Source: DASPWV01 sp046726375
GTDB lineage: Bacteria; Acidobacteriota; Vicinamibacteria; Vicinamibacterales; UBA2999
Length of the DNA: 64,000 nt
Reading direction: 5' to 3'
Assembly (NCBI GenBank): GCA_046726375.1
Contig: JBKPAJ010000065.1
Coordinates: 1-64,000 of the forward strand
Under the pieces are notes generated by a model that saw nothing but the letters and a program-made list of their open reading frames with translations, was not told where the DNA came from and ran no database searches. This document shows positions 23,343-32,804 of this stretch, piece after piece; position 1 is the first letter of the stretch; the number at the start of each line of letters is the position of its first letter. The position numbers were made by a program, and so were the translations under genes.

Positions 23343-24278
23343 ATGTCGAATCCCGCCGCGAGCTTCGAGCCGTACCGCCGGCGCCTGCTCGGTCTCGCCT
23401 ACCGCATGCTCGGGTCGATGGCCGACGCCGAGGACGCGGTGCAGGAGGCGTACTTGCGCTGGCATTCGGCCAACCGCGACAACGTGTCGAACCCGAGAGC
23501 GTTTCTCATGACCACGACGACGCGGATTTGTCTCGACATGCTGACCTCGGCGCGTGCCCGGCGCGAGGAGTACGTCGGCCCGTGGCTGCCGGAGCCGGTT
23601 GTTGACACCGAAGCGCTCGCGCCCGACAGCCGCACGGAGCTGGCCGAGGATCTCTCCATCGCGCTGCTCTTGGCGCTCGACCGGCTGTCGCCACTCGAGC
23701 GGGCGGCCTTCCTGCTGCACGACGTGTTCGATTTCTCGTTCAACGAAGTGGCCACGGCACTGGAGCGGAGCGAGGCTGCATGCCGGCAGCTTGCCGCGCG
23801 CGCACGCGCAAACGTGCGCGCTGCGCGGCCACGCGGCGCGATCGCGCCGCCGGCGCGTTCGGGCCAGATCGATGCGAAACATGCGCAGCTCCTGTCTGCA
23901 TTCGCGGCGGCAACCCAGTCGGGCGATCTGACTGCACTGACGCAGATGCTCGCGAGCGACGTGCGCGTGGTGACGGACGGCGGTGGCAAGGTGCGGGCGG
24001 CGCAGAACGTGATCGAGGGCGCCGATCGCGTGGCGCGGTTCCTGGTTGACGCCACACGCAAACGCCCAGGTGCCTGGTGGCGCGACGACTTCACGCTGCG
24101 CTTCGCGACCATCAACGGCCTGCCCGCTGTCATCGTGGACGGACCCGAAGGACCCGTGCAGACGGCGGCGTTCGAGATCGAGGGCGACGTGATACGAGCG
24201 CTGTACGTGGTGCGCAATCCGGACAAGTTGCGGCATTTGGCGGCCGCATCGGCGCCGCACGAGAGCGGTCGCGGCTGA
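23343..24278 (+). CDS. ECF41-type sigma factor (SigJ-like) with C-terminal SnoaL-like domain
   Basis: A 311-residue sigma factor: region 2 (about 10-75, LLGLAYRMLGSMADAEDAVQ), region 4 (about 105-160), then a 120-residue SnoaL/NTF2-like extension with VVTDGGGKVRAA, the DGGG motif typical for ECF41. In this group the extension replaces a separate anti-sigma factor. The ATG at 23343 starts at the folded domain; GTG at 23325 is possible. A 70-base piece of this gene (23985-24054) is repeated with two changes at 34173-34242. Confidence 0.92.
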   Translation: MSNPAASFEPYRRRLLGLAYRMLGSMADAEDAVQEAYLRWHSANRDNVSNPRAFLMTTTTRICLDMLTSARARREEYVGPWLPEPVVDTEALAPDSRTELAEDLSIALLLALDRLSPLERAAFLLHDVFDFSFNEVATALERSEAACRQLAARARANVRAARPRGAIAPPARSGQIDAKHAQLLSAFAAATQSGDLTALTQMLASDVRVVTDGGGKVRAAQNVIEGADRVARFLVDATRKRPGAWWRDDFTLRFATINGLPAVIVDGPEGPVQTAAFEIEGDVIRALYVVRNPDKLRHLAAASAPHESGRG

Positions 24279-24317
24279 ACAAGCGGCCGTCACAACGTGG
24301 AGGAGCTCACGAGAATC

Positions 24318-24632
24318 GTGATCATCGAGATGCGCACGTATCGAGCGAAGCAAGGCATGCGCGACGAATTTTTACGTATCTTTCGCTCGAAGATGGTTCC
24401 GCCTCACGTCGAGAGCGGGATGAAGATCCTAGGTCCATTCCTGTCGATTGACGATCCGGACACATTCTTCTTTATGCGCGGGTTTCCTGACCGGAGTTCG
24501 CACGAGCCGATGAAGGCAAGGTTCCACGACGGAGACCTGTGGACGAACGAGCTGAAGCACCTCTTGGTGCCAATGCTCGACAACTACGACGTCGTCGTCG
24601 TGGAAGACGCGGACGGCGTCATTCGCTGGTAG
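24318..24632 (+). CDS. NIPSNAP-family protein
   Basis: A 104-residue dimeric alpha-beta barrel protein starting IIEMRTYRAKQGMRDEFLRIF, as in NIPSNAP proteins, with VPMLDNYDVVVVE at the end. The GTG at 24318 gives the typical start; GTG at 24297 would add 7 residues. No enzymatic function is established for the bacterial members. It lies 39 bases after the ECF41 gene and may be in its transcript. Confidence 0.75.
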   Translation: MIIEMRTYRAKQGMRDEFLRIFRSKMVPPHVESGMKILGPFLSIDDPDTFFFMRGFPDRSSHEPMKARFHDGDLWTNELKHLLVPMLDNYDVVVVEDADGVIRW

Positions 24633-24660
24633 GACGTGTTGCGTGGAAGAGGAGGCTCAG

Positions 24661-25083
24661 ATGGCTCAGACAACCGAATCCGGAAGCGTAGAACGACACA
24701 CGATCATCAAGAGCGTTCATGGCATTCGCTATCAAGTAAAAGATGTCGCTCGCGCGGTCGCGTTCTATACGCAGCACCTCGGATTCACAGTGGAACACCA
24801 GCAACTCCCGGCATTTGCGAGCGTCTCGCTGGGCGACACGCGGATGCTGCTCAGCGGTCCCGGTGCATCAGGCTCGCGGCCGATGCCGAACGGTGAGCCG
24901 CAGGAGCCGGGCGGTTGGAATCGGGTCGTCTTGAAGGTCTCCGATCTACCAGGGCTCATCGGTGAATTCAAGAAGGCGGGACTACGGTTTCGCAACGAGG
25001 TAGAGACCGGGCCTGGTGGTCGACAGGTCCAAATCGAGGATCCTGACGGGAATCCCATCGAGCTGTTCGAATCCGCTCGCTGA
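24661..25083 (+). CDS. VOC-family (glyoxalase/bleomycin-resistance-like) protein
   Basis: A 140-residue VOC protein with an N-terminal unit IRYQVKDVARAVAFYTQHLGF and the C-terminal VQIEDPDGNPIELFES, the usual last strand with metal-ligand glutamate. The ATG at 24661 follows GAGGAGG. Its stop is 8 bases from the end of the convergent DUF899 gene, so the two share a terminator region. Substrate unknown. Confidence 0.85.
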   Translation: MAQTTESGSVERHTIIKSVHGIRYQVKDVARAVAFYTQHLGFTVEHQQLPAFASVSLGDTRMLLSGPGASGSRPMPNGEPQEPGGWNRVVLKVSDLPGLIGEFKKAGLRFRNEVETGPGGRQVQIEDPDGNPIELFESAR

Positions 25084-25091
25084 CTCCCGTC

Positions 25092-25826
25092 TCACCGCGG
25101 TGACCAGTGCGGGCCGTCTGGGTATGCAAGTTTCGCGTACCACCCACCGCGCCCCTGCGGTGTGAGATCGAGAAGATTGTAGACGGGGGTCAGCAGGTCG
25201 ATTCCCCGCTCTTTGACATCTTCGGCCATCCAGGGGTGTGCGGAGTAAGAGTGACGGAGCGTGCCGTCGCGATCCCGGGTAAAGACCGAGATGGTCGAGT
25301 CCTGCCTGCCTTCGGCATCCTCGCTGCGAAGGTCATATTTGAACGTGCTGTTCCCGCAACTGAGCAGCCGAAGGTTGCGCCACCCTCGAGCGCGAGCGTG
25401 CTGGCGCAGGGCAGGCGGATCCGCGGCGGCGGCGATGGCGAAGTCGACGTTCTGGGCGAGATGATGACTGACGCCGTTGTAGGCGTCGATCCACATCGTG
25501 CACATCGGGCAGGGATTGGTCTCACGCTTCCCGTACATCAAATGGTAGATGATCACTGACCGATCGGGCCCGCTGAACAGTTCGCTCAAGCGGACCGTCT
25601 GGATCGGGGTGTCCCCCGCATCGAGGTTCGACGGCCCTTCCTGAAACACATAGTCCTGGACGATCGCGCCCGCCGGAAGGCGACGGCGCATCGCAGCGAC
25701 CCGTTCGCGCTGTCGCATCAACTCGATTTCCACCAGGCGGAGCTCTTCGCGTCGTGCGGCGTACTCGGCCGACTCGTTCGTCAGCCGGGTCAATTGCAGC
25801 GTACCGTTGATAGTCTCGATTGCCAT
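25092..25826 (-). CDS. DUF899 thioredoxin-like protein
   Basis: A 244-residue protein of the DUF899 (AhpC/TSA-like fold) family, with YHLMYGKRETNPCPMCTMW (C-x2-C pair), a following DAYNGVSHHLAQ and the C-terminal LLDLTPQGRGGWYAKLAYP. Related proteins are thought to be thiol-redox enzymes. ATG 25826. Intact and on the opposite strand to neighbours. Confidence 0.85.
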   Translation of the reverse strand: MAIETINGTLQLTRLTNESAEYAARREELRLVEIELMRQRERVAAMRRRLPAGAIVQDYVFQEGPSNLDAGDTPIQTVRLSELFSGPDRSVIIYHLMYGKRETNPCPMCTMWIDAYNGVSHHLAQNVDFAIAAAADPPALRQHARARGWRNLRLLSCGNSTFKYDLRSEDAEGRQDSTISVFTRDRDGTLRHSYSAHPWMAEDVKERGIDLLTPVYNLLDLTPQGRGGWYAKLAYPDGPHWSPR

Positions 25827-25903
25827 AGGCCACTATGCGCCGCGACGATGGAGTCGTGTCAAGCTGTTCGATTGCGAGGCGTCAACGTTGTATGGTGATC
25901 TCA

Positions 25904-26130
25904 GATGCTTGAAGAACGGCTCCTTAGCATTGGTGTCGAGTGCTACGCCGGCCATCGTGGCGAGCAGACGCCACGCATACTGATCTTGGAGATCCGCGCA
26001 TCGTCGTCGCGGAGGTGGTCGACGCGTGGCTGGCGGCCGACTACCGGTACTTCAAATTGAAAGGTGCCGACGGCAATACGTACCTCGGCCGCCACGATGA
26101 GCGATCCAATATCTGGGAACTAACGCCCTG
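25904..26130 (+). pseudogene. Small conserved hypothetical protein broken by a frameshift
   Basis: ATG at 25904 starts MLEERLLSIGVECYAGHRGE then, in another frame from about 25985, IVVAEVVDAWLAADYRYFKL and GADGNTYLGRHD. Together they form a protein of about 75 residues of a type I know as a short conserved hypothetical (ECYAG...YFKV..DDG..YILRHD). One indel near 25980 splits it. No domain function is known. Confidence 0.65.
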
Positions 26131-26173
26131 GTCCATCCGCGTCGTTTTGCCCGATGCATTAGCGTGCAGACTG

Positions 26174-26590
26174 TCAGGACTGTTTTTCGGGCTCAGCCTG
26201 GTCCACGAAGCCTCCCTGCGGCGCCCTGTGAGGCAAAGACCAGCCGAAGTACACCTCGACATCGACGATGTGCTGGCCCCGAATGGTCAGAATCTCGGTG
26301 TTCCGAAATCGATGACCATTCGTATTGCGTCCTTCATAAGTGACGAACACGCGATCGGCGTCGGTGACGAGATTGATGAAGTCGAACCTCTCGATGACCT
26401 TGCTGTTTGGCCAGCACCGCCGGAAATACGTGTCCCGGTCGAGGCGATTGTCGAGAGGGCTCGTGAAATGAAAATCGCTGGCAAGGAGAGCCTCGAGGGC
26501 CGCTCGGTCCTTGGTCACGTAAGCGTCGTAGGCGGCTCGCGCAATCTCCACGTTGCTGGTTGTCGCATTCGCGGCAGTCTGCGTGGTCAT
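26174..26590 (-). CDS. SnoaL-like nuclear-transport-factor-2-fold protein
   Basis: A 138-residue SnoaL/NTF2-like protein: VEIARAAYDAYVTKDRAALEALLASDFHF (about 15-43), TYFRRCW (middle), and VTDADRVFVTYEGR with a final VEVYFGW strand. These are small polyketide-cyclase-like or ketosteroid-isomerase-like binding proteins. Start at 26590 after AGGAGGATTAC; the longer frame to 26641 lacks a site. Catalytic role unknown. Confidence 0.85.
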   Translation of the reverse strand: MTTQTAANATTSNVEIARAAYDAYVTKDRAALEALLASDFHFTSPLDNRLDRDTYFRRCWPNSKVIERFDFINLVTDADRVFVTYEGRNTNGHRFRNTEILTIRGQHIVDVEVYFGWSLPHRAPQGGFVDQAEPEKQS

Positions 26591-26879
26591 GTAATCCTCC
26601 TTCGAGTTATGAATTGGCCGTGTCAGAGGCGTAAGCCACAATTCGTTGGTGCGATGAGCTTGGCTTTCGGGTTAGCCCAGTTCCCTGTTGAGGAGATGCC
26701 AGATTCAAACCAACGCTTCGACGGCAGGCCTTATTGTTCGGCCAGCTTCCTTGAGGTTGTCGTCTCGCGGGAGTCGCATTGAACGCTCTTCTCTATATTC
26801 AACATTCAAGTCCATCGCTTTGACCGCCGACGAACTCGACGTCACTGTCACGGCTGGCCGTCCAGTTGAATAGATAATG

Positions 26880-27390
26880 AACACAATGCGAACTGAACGA
26901 GAAAGCACTGGCGACTCAGCGCTGAACCTCTGGCGTTTGTCGTTGATGTCGACTGCGATGACGATGACCGCCGCGGTCGCGCACGTGATGGAGTTGCCGG
27001 CCAAGATGCGCTACGAACGGTCGCTGTGATTCAGACTACCGCACGTTGTACCCGAACTTCGGGCAGGACTGCGGGACTGGCTGAAGTGGCGCCGGTGATC
27101 TCAACCCATCTGCTCGCGTGGCGGACGCGGCGTGAGCGACGCGAGGCGTTCCGATCGACCGCTGTCGCGGCCGTGTGCCTCGCGGCCGCGCACGCCATCT
27201 TCCGGGGGGCCGTGCAGCACAGTCAAAGTCGAGGTGATGCGATGGCCGCCTGATGCGATTCCGCACGATTGGGAGAACCGGCGCGACCGCTGGGAATATG
27301 GTCACGCGATCCGCGCCGGGCTCGTGACCGCCGCTCTCGGAGCATTGGTGACGTCAATGCCATCGCCCGTCAAATCAATCGGGTGAGCAG
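26880..27390 (+). pseudogene. DUF1772-like membrane protein broken by frameshifts
   Basis: Three successive frames together give one membrane protein: LWRLSLMSTAMTMTAAVAHV with MELPAKMRYERSL, then RTAGLAEVAPVISTHLLAW, then VKVEVMRWPPDAIPHDW and RRDRWEYGHAIRAGLVTAAL. This is the usual order of the DUF1772/anthrone-oxygenase-like family (RDRWEYGHA signature). At least two indels (about 27027 and 27225) break it. Confidence 0.65.
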
Positions 27391-27785
27391 ATTGTCCGAC
27401 CAGAATGGATCGTCCCGTATCCCGTACCACGCGTCCGCGCGACACCTCTGGCTATGACGCTCATCGATACACTCCGACTGAAGGAGAACGAGGAGGTGTG
27501 TAGAACTCGCAAGTAACTATGTTCTGGTGATTTTCCGCCCTTCAGCAGTTAGGTGTCCAAGATTTGCATACACTCGCCGGAACTACCGCGGCGAGTGCCG
27601 GAGGCCCACCTCCATGCGGTGATGAGGTGGGTCGACCCCTCAACGGCTCCGCCGCCTACGACGCGCTGAGGAACGCCCGGGCGCTGCGCTGGCCCGCCGC
27701 ACGATGCCTCGGCGGCCAATTCGCCCAATGCGTTCGACGCGGAGACCGCGGCGTTCGCCTGATCGAGCACAAGGAGCACACGAAC
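27391..27785. other. Intergenic region without assignable gene
   Basis: About 395 bases between the DUF1772-like remnant and the next VOC gene; no domain, repeat or strong promoter recognised. Confidence 0.4.
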
Positions 27786-28262
27786 ATGCAGCCAAAGAAC
27801 ACGATCTGCCTCTGGTTCGACAAGGACGCGCAGGAGGCGGCGCGCTTCTACGCCGCCACCTTTCCGGATAGTCAAGTGACCGCTGTTCACGAGGCGCCTG
27901 GTGACTACCCGGGCGGTAAGGAGGGCGATGTACTGACGGTGGAGTTCACTGTTCTGGGCATTCCCTGTCTCGGTCTCAACGGCGGCCCGGAGTTCAGGCA
28001 CAGCGAGGCCTTTTCCTTCCAGATCGCGACGGACAATCAGGAAGAGACGGACCGCTACTGGAACGCGATCGTCGGCAATGGCGGCAAGGAAAGCCAGTGC
28101 GGTTGGTGCAAGGACCGCTGGGGCCTCTCCTGGCAGATCACCCCGCGCGCGCTCACCGAGGCGCTTGCGGCTGGTGGCGGTGAGGCAAAGCGTGCCTTCG
28201 AGGCGATGATGCCGATGAAGAAGATCGACATTGCCACCATCGAGGCAGCGCGGCGGGGCTGA
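27786..28262 (+). CDS. VOC-family PhnB/3-demethylubiquinone-methyltransferase-like protein
   Basis: A 158-residue protein of the PhnB type: MQPKNTICLWFDKDAQEAARFYAATFPDS, SFQIATDNQEETDRYWNAIV, GWCKDRWGLSWQITPRAL and a final MMPMKKIDIATIEAA. ATG at 27786 follows AAGGAG. These cytoplasmic proteins have the VOC fold without known activity. The upstream 225 bases of open frame have no domain and are discarded. Confidence 0.9.
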   Translation: MQPKNTICLWFDKDAQEAARFYAATFPDSQVTAVHEAPGDYPGGKEGDVLTVEFTVLGIPCLGLNGGPEFRHSEAFSFQIATDNQEETDRYWNAIVGNGGKESQCGWCKDRWGLSWQITPRALTEALAAGGGEAKRAFEAMMPMKKIDIATIEAARRG

Positions 28263-28384
28263 CGTGGACACGACGCGTCGCGCCATCTGACCGACGCTGG
28301 AATCCCACCGGCGCACCAGTCGCGCGTCTTCGACCCGCTCTAAAGGGCCGATGCGATGTGCACTGGATCGAGGGTGCGAACCGG

Positions 28385-28488
28385 TTCCACCGGAAACGAG
28401 CGCTTGACGCGTCGTCCGTGAGCATGTTCGCGAGTTCAGAGCTCGGCAGCTCGAAGAGTTCGATTGGATTGCCGTCTGTATAACTCCG
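28385..28488 (-). pseudogene. VOC-domain C-terminal remnant
   Basis: The minus strand reads YTDGNPIELFELPSSELANM, matching the last strand of a VOC protein (DPDGNPIELFE). Upstream and downstream are unrelated. Roughly 35 codons survive. Confidence 0.5.
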
Positions 28489-28508
28489 GCGCATGAGAAA
28501 ATCGACGG

Positions 28509-29486
28509 TCACCGCACCAGCGCGAGGCCGCGTAAATGTTGGGGTGACGTCGCATAACTGGCCGCCTGGCGCCAACTCTTTCCGCCGTCACCCGAGCGGT
28601 GTACGCCGCGCTCATCCGCGGCCCAGAACTCCCCGGTCTTCGCGTCTGCGCAGAGCAGAGGTGCGATTGTGCTGGCTGGCTCCGGCCAGCCCTCGTGCAC
28701 CCGCTCCCAGCGATCGCGAGTGATGCGTCGATACAGCCGGCCATCCGAGCGGCCAGCTACGTACGCGGTGTACGGGCCGGACGACGCTGAAACCACAACG
28801 ACCTCCGGTTGCTCCGGATTGATTGCCACGCTCCGCAAGTAGCCGACCTCGAGACCGGTGCTGGGCGAGTGCCACGTGGCGCCGGCATCGTAACTCTCGA
28901 AGTATCCATCGCCAGCGGAGACGCGCAGGGTGTCGGGAATCATGGGGTGAATGGCGAGCTCGTGGGTGTCCCACGGTCCACCCGGGACGCGATCGCGCCA
29001 CGTCAGGCCGCCGTCGATCGTGGACACGAGCGCGCCGGCCTCTATCGCCACCCAGAGTCGTTCCGGCTCGAGCGGGTGGCACGCGATCCACCGAACGTGA
29101 TGAGTGTCCGGTCTCGGCGGAAAGGACCATTCGGACGACGAGGACAGTGTGTCCAACCTGCTGGTCTGCTGCCACGTACTGCCGGCGTCTCCTGACCGCC
29201 ATACTTCGCTCGGCTCGGTGCCCACCCAGACCACGTCCGGCTCCACGGGGCTCGCCGTGACCGCCATAATCAAACGCCCCGCGAGGCCGACCGACTGCCA
29301 GGACCTTCCACCATCATCGCTCCTGAACATGCCGTCGCGGTGGGTGCCACACCAGACACGCCAGCGAACCAGCGGGTCCGCCGCGAGGCACGTAGGACCG
29401 CCGCCGAGCCCGTGTGTCGGCGCGGAGGTGCCTCGCTCAACATCGATGACGAGGACCTCGCGGTCGGTGGCGACGAGTATCGGCAT
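28509..29486 (-). CDS. BNR/YCF48-like beta-propeller protein
   Basis: A 325-residue protein made of repeated propeller blades, each with a D-G-G-x-S-W (Asp-box) motif: RSDDGGRSWQS, RSGDAGSTWQQ, STIDGGLTWRD, ESYDAGATWHS and RSGDGGKSWRQ. No signal peptide, so it is probably cytoplasmic. Such sialidase-like propellers bind ligands or surfaces and are common in environmental bacteria; the role is unknown. ATG 29486 with AACAGGAAG upstream. Confidence 0.88.
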   Translation of the reverse strand: MPILVATDREVLVIDVERGTSAPTHGLGGGPTCLAADPLVRWRVWCGTHRDGMFRSDDGGRSWQSVGLAGRLIMAVTASPVEPDVVWVGTEPSEVWRSGDAGSTWQQTSRLDTLSSSSEWSFPPRPDTHHVRWIACHPLEPERLWVAIEAGALVSTIDGGLTWRDRVPGGPWDTHELAIHPMIPDTLRVSAGDGYFESYDAGATWHSPSTGLEVGYLRSVAINPEQPEVVVVSASSGPYTAYVAGRSDGRLYRRITRDRWERVHEGWPEPASTIAPLLCADAKTGEFWAADERGVHRSGDGGKSWRQAASYATSPQHLRGLALVR

Positions 29487-29559
29487 TGATCACTTCCTGT
29501 TGGAGTCATTGTCGCGCCGAATGGGGGAACGAGTTGAACAACGGACTCTCGCTCGGAAT

Positions 29560-29588
29560 TTGAGATGGCTATTTGTTATGGCTATAAT
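29560..29588 (+). promoter_or_regulatory. Promoter of the toxin-antitoxin operon
   Basis: TTGAGA (29560-29565), 17 bases, TATAAT (29583-29588). The antitoxin ATG is at 29597, so the transcript has a leader of only a few bases and no ribosome site. Confidence 0.7.
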
Positions 29589-29596
29589 CGGACGAC

Positions 29597-29839
29597 ATGA
29601 AAGTCAGTGTCGCCGAAGCGAAGAATACGCTTCCTAAGCTGATTAAGGCCGTCGAAGACGGCCAGTCCGTAACGATCTACCGCCACGGAACGCCGGTGGT
29701 GGACATCGTCCGGACTACGAAGGCCGATCCAAAGAAGCCGAAGTTCGGGACATTGAAAGGAAAGGTGACCGCTCTCGACCCCGACTGGTGGAAGCCGATG
29801 ACGGACGATGAGGTCGAAGCCCTCCTCGATGGCCGTTAA
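29597..29839 (+). CDS. Phd/YefM-family antitoxin
   Basis: An 80-residue antitoxin: KVSVAEAKNTLPKLIKAVEDGQ and VTIYRHGTPVVDIVRTT form the Phd-type N-terminal DNA-binding fold; the C-terminus (ALDPDWWKPMTDDEVEALLDG) is the toxin-wrapping tail. It is 3 bases before the PIN toxin. It represses its own promoter alone or as the complex in the family. Confidence 0.92.
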   Translation: MKVSVAEAKNTLPKLIKAVEDGQSVTIYRHGTPVVDIVRTTKADPKKPKFGTLKGKVTALDPDWWKPMTDDEVEALLDGR

Positions 29840-29842
29840 CGC

Positions 29843-30223
29843 ATGCGGCTCATTCTCGACACGGTCACCTTTATCTGGGCGATCAGCACTCCGGAGCGCC
29901 TGTCCCGTGCCGCGATGTCCGCTGTGCGAAAAGCGACTGCGATGCGCGAAATCAGCGTCGTTTCCCTGACCGAGATTGCCGTTAAACAGACCAGAGGGAG
30001 GCTGACGTTGAGCAAGGCGGACGCGATCGCAGGCGTCGCTGATCTGCGATTGCGGGTCTTGCCGTACGGGACGGAGCATGCTTTCCGCCTCTTCGATCTG
30101 CCCACACATCATGCCGATCCTTTCGACCGTCAAATCATCGCCCAGGCCCTCGTGGAAAAGATTCCGGTCGTCACGCCTGACGAATCCTTCAAGCTTTACG
30201 AGGGCCTGAAGGTCATATGGTGA
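29843..30223 (+). CDS. vapC: VapC-family PIN-domain toxin
   Basis: A 126-residue PIN domain endoribonuclease: LILDTVTFIWAI (first acidic residue D6), SLTEIAVKQTRG (second), and LPTHHADPFDRQIIAQAL (third and fourth), then VVTPDESF. This matches VapC toxins paired with Phd-type antitoxins, which cleave tRNA or rRNA. It is next to the antitoxin in the usual order. The PTHHADPFDR motif is intact, so the toxin should be active. Confidence 0.92.
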   Translation: MRLILDTVTFIWAISTPERLSRAAMSAVRKATAMREISVVSLTEIAVKQTRGRLTLSKADAIAGVADLRLRVLPYGTEHAFRLFDLPTHHADPFDRQIIAQALVEKIPVVTPDESFKLYEGLKVIW

Positions 30224-30333
30224 GTGGACCGGTGGCGTAGAAGACGCGATCAGGATCGGCCTTGAAGGCCCGCCCGATCTTTTTCGACACAACGTGCGAG
30301 CGCGCTTGGCGTGGACCTGGCAGTGAATAGTTC

Positions 30334-30537
30334 CTATCGTCTCGCCTTCAGTGCGCAACGGAGGTCGTCGATCCCATGAAGTCGCTGGTAGTAGCAGCCG
30401 TGAGGACCGGCGATCAATGGAACCAGCGCTTTCCACAACATGAAGAGGAGCAGCCCGACCACGATTGAGACATTCACGGCGGTGGTCCTCTTTCCCCACC
30501 ACGTGTCTGCCCACCAGGGGCCGTGCTTGCGAGCCAT
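30334..30537 (-). CDS. Small membrane protein, unrecognised
   Basis: A 67-residue frame with a tryptophan-rich N-terminus (KHGPWWADTWWG), one hydrophobic helix (about 22-43) and a basic tail. It diverges from the SigG-like sigma gene by 41 bases, and no clear ribosome site is visible. It may be a small partner or a chance frame. Confidence 0.4.
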   Translation of the reverse strand: MARKHGPWWADTWWGKRTTAVNVSIVVGLLLFMLWKALVPLIAGPHGCYYQRLHGIDDLRCALKARR

Positions 30538-30578
30538 GACGTTTTGGTAGTTTACACATCTGAGGCGACACGCGCACG

Positions 30579-31688
30579 ATGTCGAAGAATAGCGAACCGC
30601 ACGAGGGAAACACTGCTGCGCAGGACGACCGTAATGCGTCTCCTGACGTGTCAATCGGTGGCGGCGAGACGGCTGCGGTTGTGGACGCGGTGCGCAATGG
30701 CAACGAGTCCGAATTTGCGGCGCTCGCGGAACGCTATCGGCGCCAGTTGCGCGTCCACTGCTATCGCATCCTGGGCTCGGTGGACGACGCCGAAGACCTC
30801 GTGCAGGACACGTTCTTGCGCGCATGGCGCGGTCGCGAGCAGTTCGAGGGGCGCTCGCTGTTCCGCACCTGGCTGTACCGCATTGCCACCAACGCGTGCC
30901 TCAATGTGCTCGAGCGGGCTCCGCGCCGCATCATGCCACAGGATGTGGCACCACCCGTGACCGCGGCCACGAACGCCTCGGAAGCGCGCGCTGAGCCGCC
31001 GTGGGCGCCGGAACTTCCATGGGTTCAGCCGTACCCTGACGAACTGCTCGAGCCCGCTGCGCCGACCGAGACGGCGCCCGACGCGATCATCGTTTCGCGC
31101 GAGACGATCGAGCTCGCATTCATTGTGGCGCTGCAACACCTCCCTGGAAGACAGCGGGCGATCTTGATCCTGCGCGACGTGCTTGGCTGGTCGGCGAGGG
31201 AGACAGCCGCGCTGCTCGACACGACTGTGCAGTCGGTGAATGCCGCGCTGCAGCGCGCACGTTCGACGCTGCGGACGCTCCGCCGCGGCGAGCGCCGCGA
31301 CGCGGCAGCCACACGGACTGAACGCGAGCGTGACCTGCTCGAGCGGTTCATGACCGCGTGGGAGAACAAAGACGCCCACGCGCTCACAGTGCTTCTGCGC
31401 GACGACGCCCGCTGGTCGATGCCACCGGCGCCGCTGTGGTTCGACGGGCGCGCGGCAATCGAACGCCTGTTCGCGCTCTTCCCAATGGAGCGGCGCGGCG
31501 ATTTTCGCATGTTGCCGACAGCAGCCAACCGCCAGCCCGCTGCTGCCGGGTATCTCCGCCCACATGGCCAGTCTTCGTTCCGCCTGACAGGAGTCGCGGT
31601 GCTGCGTGTGGAAGATGATCAGATTGCCGAAGTGATCTCGTTCTCGCCCGTGCTGGTCTCCCAATTCCGATTGCCGCCGATGCTCTAA
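30579..31688 (+). CDS. SigG-like ECF sigma factor with C-terminal SnoaL domain
   Basis: A 369-residue sigma factor: region 2 (about 45-110, YRILGSVDDAEDLVQDTFLRAW), a long acidic linker, region 4 (about 185-230, RQRAILILRDVLGWSARETAALLDTTVQS), and a SnoaL-like C-terminal domain (about 255-360). This layout is SigG/ECF56-like, where the C-terminal domain modulates activity. ATG 30579; no strong ribosome site is visible upstream. It differs from the ECF41 members by the lack of the DGGG motif. Confidence 0.9.
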   Translation: MSKNSEPHEGNTAAQDDRNASPDVSIGGGETAAVVDAVRNGNESEFAALAERYRRQLRVHCYRILGSVDDAEDLVQDTFLRAWRGREQFEGRSLFRTWLYRIATNACLNVLERAPRRIMPQDVAPPVTAATNASEARAEPPWAPELPWVQPYPDELLEPAAPTETAPDAIIVSRETIELAFIVALQHLPGRQRAILILRDVLGWSARETAALLDTTVQSVNAALQRARSTLRTLRRGERRDAAATRTERERDLLERFMTAWENKDAHALTVLLRDDARWSMPPAPLWFDGRAAIERLFALFPMERRGDFRMLPTAANRQPAAAGYLRPHGQSSFRLTGVAVLRVEDDQIAEVISFSPVLVSQFRLPPML

Positions 31689-31841
31689 CCTCGACCGCCG
31701 GCGGCCGCCGCCTTTTCTGCTATTCGTTCCCGGCGTTCTTGCCCCTGGCGTGGCGCTGCGTCTGCCATGCCGGACCAGTGAGTTTTTCCTGCGTTCGGGT
31801 CTAGGCATACAGGAGGCGTCGATTCGACCGAGACGACACAC

Positions 31842-32804
31842 ATGTTCACAACGACTTGCCACGTGGCCGTAGGACTGTGCCTGACGGCAGGGTTGATTGC
31901 GTCGGCGCAATGGGACGTGTTCACACAGGGTGCGGAGGCCGAGGTGATGAAGAAGACGATGAAGGTGCCAGGGGGGAGCTTGTATTACGAGGTCCGCGGA
32001 TCGGGGCCGGTACTGCTCATGATTCCGGGTGGGCCCGCCGATGCCGATGTATTCGCGGGCATCGCGCCGATTCTCGCTGAGCGGTATACCGTAGTCACGT
32101 ACGATCCCCGGGGAAACTCGCGAAGCACCCTCGATGGGCCGCCCGACGAGTGGCGGGCTGAGGTCCATGCAGATGACGCCAATTTGCTGCTGAGGGCGTT
32201 GGGTACGCAGCCGGCGTACGTGTTCGGCAGCAGCGGCGGCGCCCTAGTTGGACTCGCACTCGCCACACGCCACGCGGACCGTGTTCAGACGCTCGTCGCG
32301 CACGAGCCACCGGCGACAGCGCTGCTGCCGGATCGCGAACGCCATCGCATCGCCAGCCAGGAGATTTACGAGGTGTACAAGCGAGATGGCGCTGGACCGG
32401 CGATGGCGAAGTTCCTCGCGCAGGCAGGACTCGAAGGCGTTCCGCGGGAAGGGGCAGGACCACAGGCCCAGCCCGGTCCCGAAATGGCGGCAATGATGGC
32501 CCGGATGGCGAACAACGTCGATCTTTTCCTTGCGCATACTTTGCGGCAGGTCGGCGAATGGATTCCGGATATCGCAGCACTCGGTGCCGGTCCAGTTCGT
32601 GTCATTGTCGCGGCCGGATCGGCATCGCGCGGGCAACTCGCACACGACACCACCGTTGCTTTAGCCGAGCGGCTCGGGACGCAGGTGGTTGACTTCCCTG
32701 GGGGCCACGGCGGTTTTGGTAGTCACGCCGCCGCGTTTGCCGAGAAGCTGAACGAAGTGCTTCGTCGCAGCGACAGCGCGAGCGGTGACGCCGTTCGCAA
32801 ATGA
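31842..32804 (+). CDS. Secreted alpha/beta hydrolase
   Basis: A 320-residue hydrolase with an N-terminal hydrophobic signal (about 5-22). Core motifs: MIPGGPADADVF (oxyanion region), YDPRGNSRSTLDG, and the nucleophile elbow VFGSSGGALVGL with serine; the acidic residue and GHGGFGSH histidine follow. Prolyl-iminopeptidase or thioesterase-like; substrate unknown. It is preceded by a 153-base gap after the sigma gene. Confidence 0.85.
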   Translation: MFTTTCHVAVGLCLTAGLIASAQWDVFTQGAEAEVMKKTMKVPGGSLYYEVRGSGPVLLMIPGGPADADVFAGIAPILAERYTVVTYDPRGNSRSTLDGPPDEWRAEVHADDANLLLRALGTQPAYVFGSSGGALVGLALATRHADRVQTLVAHEPPATALLPDRERHRIASQEIYEVYKRDGAGPAMAKFLAQAGLEGVPREGAGPQAQPGPEMAAMMARMANNVDLFLAHTLRQVGEWIPDIAALGAGPVRVIVAAGSASRGQLAHDTTVALAERLGTQVVDFPGGHGGFGSHAAAFAEKLNEVLRRSDSASGDAVRK